Both the position numbers and the translations under genes were made by a program. The notes under the pieces were generated by a model, which was not told the origin of the DNA, ran no database searches, and saw only the letters and a program-made list of their open reading frames with translations. Positions 34,532-34,677 of a stretch of DNA of 34,677 bases are shown piece after piece (the stretch's first letter is position 1; every line of letters starts with the position of its first letter). The stretch comes from Hyphomicrobiales bacterium. Its GTDB lineage: Bacteria; Pseudomonadota; Alphaproteobacteria; Rhizobiales; Beijerinckiaceae. The stretch covers positions 1 through 34,677 of the forward strand of contig JAQGJX010000189.1 of assembly GCA_028290405.1 (NCBI GenBank), given 5' to 3'.

Positions 34532-34677
34532 ATGTTGAACGTTCATGCAGGCACGATGCGGCTGCTTGCTCTCTCCCTCGTCATCGGCGCCGCCGCCCCG
34601 GGGATCGCCCACGCCGATCCGGGCTTTCGCAACGTCGTTCTCGCATCGGCACAGGACGGCGGGCCGGAGACCGTTTT
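34532..34677 (+). CDS. Secreted protein, N-terminal fragment
   Basis: The first 48 codons of a gene running off the right edge. GGGGA lies eight bases before the ATG. Residues 1-28 form a signal peptide (RLLALSLVIGAAAPG core, cleavage expected after AHA), followed by DPGFRNVVLASAQDGG. Too little of the mature protein is visible to name a family. An ATG at codon 9 could also serve as start and would give a tighter signal peptide. Confidence 0.7.
   Translation, partial: MLNVHAGTMRLLALSLVIGAAAPGIAHADPGFRNVVLASAQDGGPETV

Noticed and set aside
34517-34542. GGAAC and CGTT near the right-end gene as an EcfG promoter
   Set aside because: The spacing is 14 bases and the CGTT lies inside the coding sequence, so it cannot be that gene's promoter.

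Overview
The window is GC-rich (roughly two thirds G+C by eye), densely packed chromosomal DNA from an alphaproteobacterium, most likely of the order Hyphomicrobiales. Pointers are the Omp25/Omp31-like outer membrane proteins with an AADLP-type mature N terminus, the small DUF6867-type membrane protein inside a liv operon, a DUF1236 protein behind a GGAAC-N16-CGTT (EcfG-type) promoter, a KGG-motif protein, TAXI-type TRAP and Bug/TctC binding proteins, and a form of CO-dehydrogenase-like cox cluster. No rRNA, tRNA, CRISPR array, transposase or phage gene was seen.

Layout. 1-3606 (minus): a cox-type molybdenum hydroxylase cluster read coxG-coxS-coxM-coxD-(Cys-cluster protein)-coxE, running off the left edge; the catalytic large subunit coxL is not in the window. 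3786-5027 (plus): a 3-oxoadipate enol-lactonase-like hydrolase with a ~150-residue histone-H1-like Lys/Ala tail. 5068-8011 (minus): a fused TRAP permease and its TAXI binding protein, with a DoxX protein upstream. 8868-14533 (plus): a complete branched-chain amino acid ABC importer, livH-livM-livG-livF-DUF6867-livJ, closed by a REP-like inverted repeat. 14716-18237: rpe, an MFS carrier, a small secreted protein and a P1-family peptidase. 18414-20111 (minus): two tandem paralogous outer membrane beta-barrel proteins. 20301-22438 (plus): ccdA and purB. 22459-23277 (minus): an AT-richer orphan membrane protein, probably acquired. 23324-25972: an orphan TctC-like binding protein, an RBBP9-like hydrolase, a stress-promoter-driven DUF1236 protein and a KGG protein. 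26119-30038 (minus): an fbpABC ferric iron importer with an iron-control-like palindrome at its promoter. 30502-32521 (plus): rpsD with a long structured leader, then a folE-BLUF photoreceptor pair. 32547-34274 (minus): an LtaS-like membrane sulfatase-fold transferase. 34532-end: start of a secreted protein.

How it fits together. Much of the window is nutrient acquisition (five import systems or binding proteins for amino acids, organic acids and iron) mixed with housekeeping genes (rpsD, purB, rpe, folE). The most unusual items are the enol-lactonase with the histone-like tail, the GTP cyclohydrolase I gene translationally coupled to a BLUF blue-light sensor whose photochemical residues are all conserved, and the cox cluster without its catalytic subunit between coxS and coxM. 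All functional statements rest on reading motifs by eye; no database search was run.
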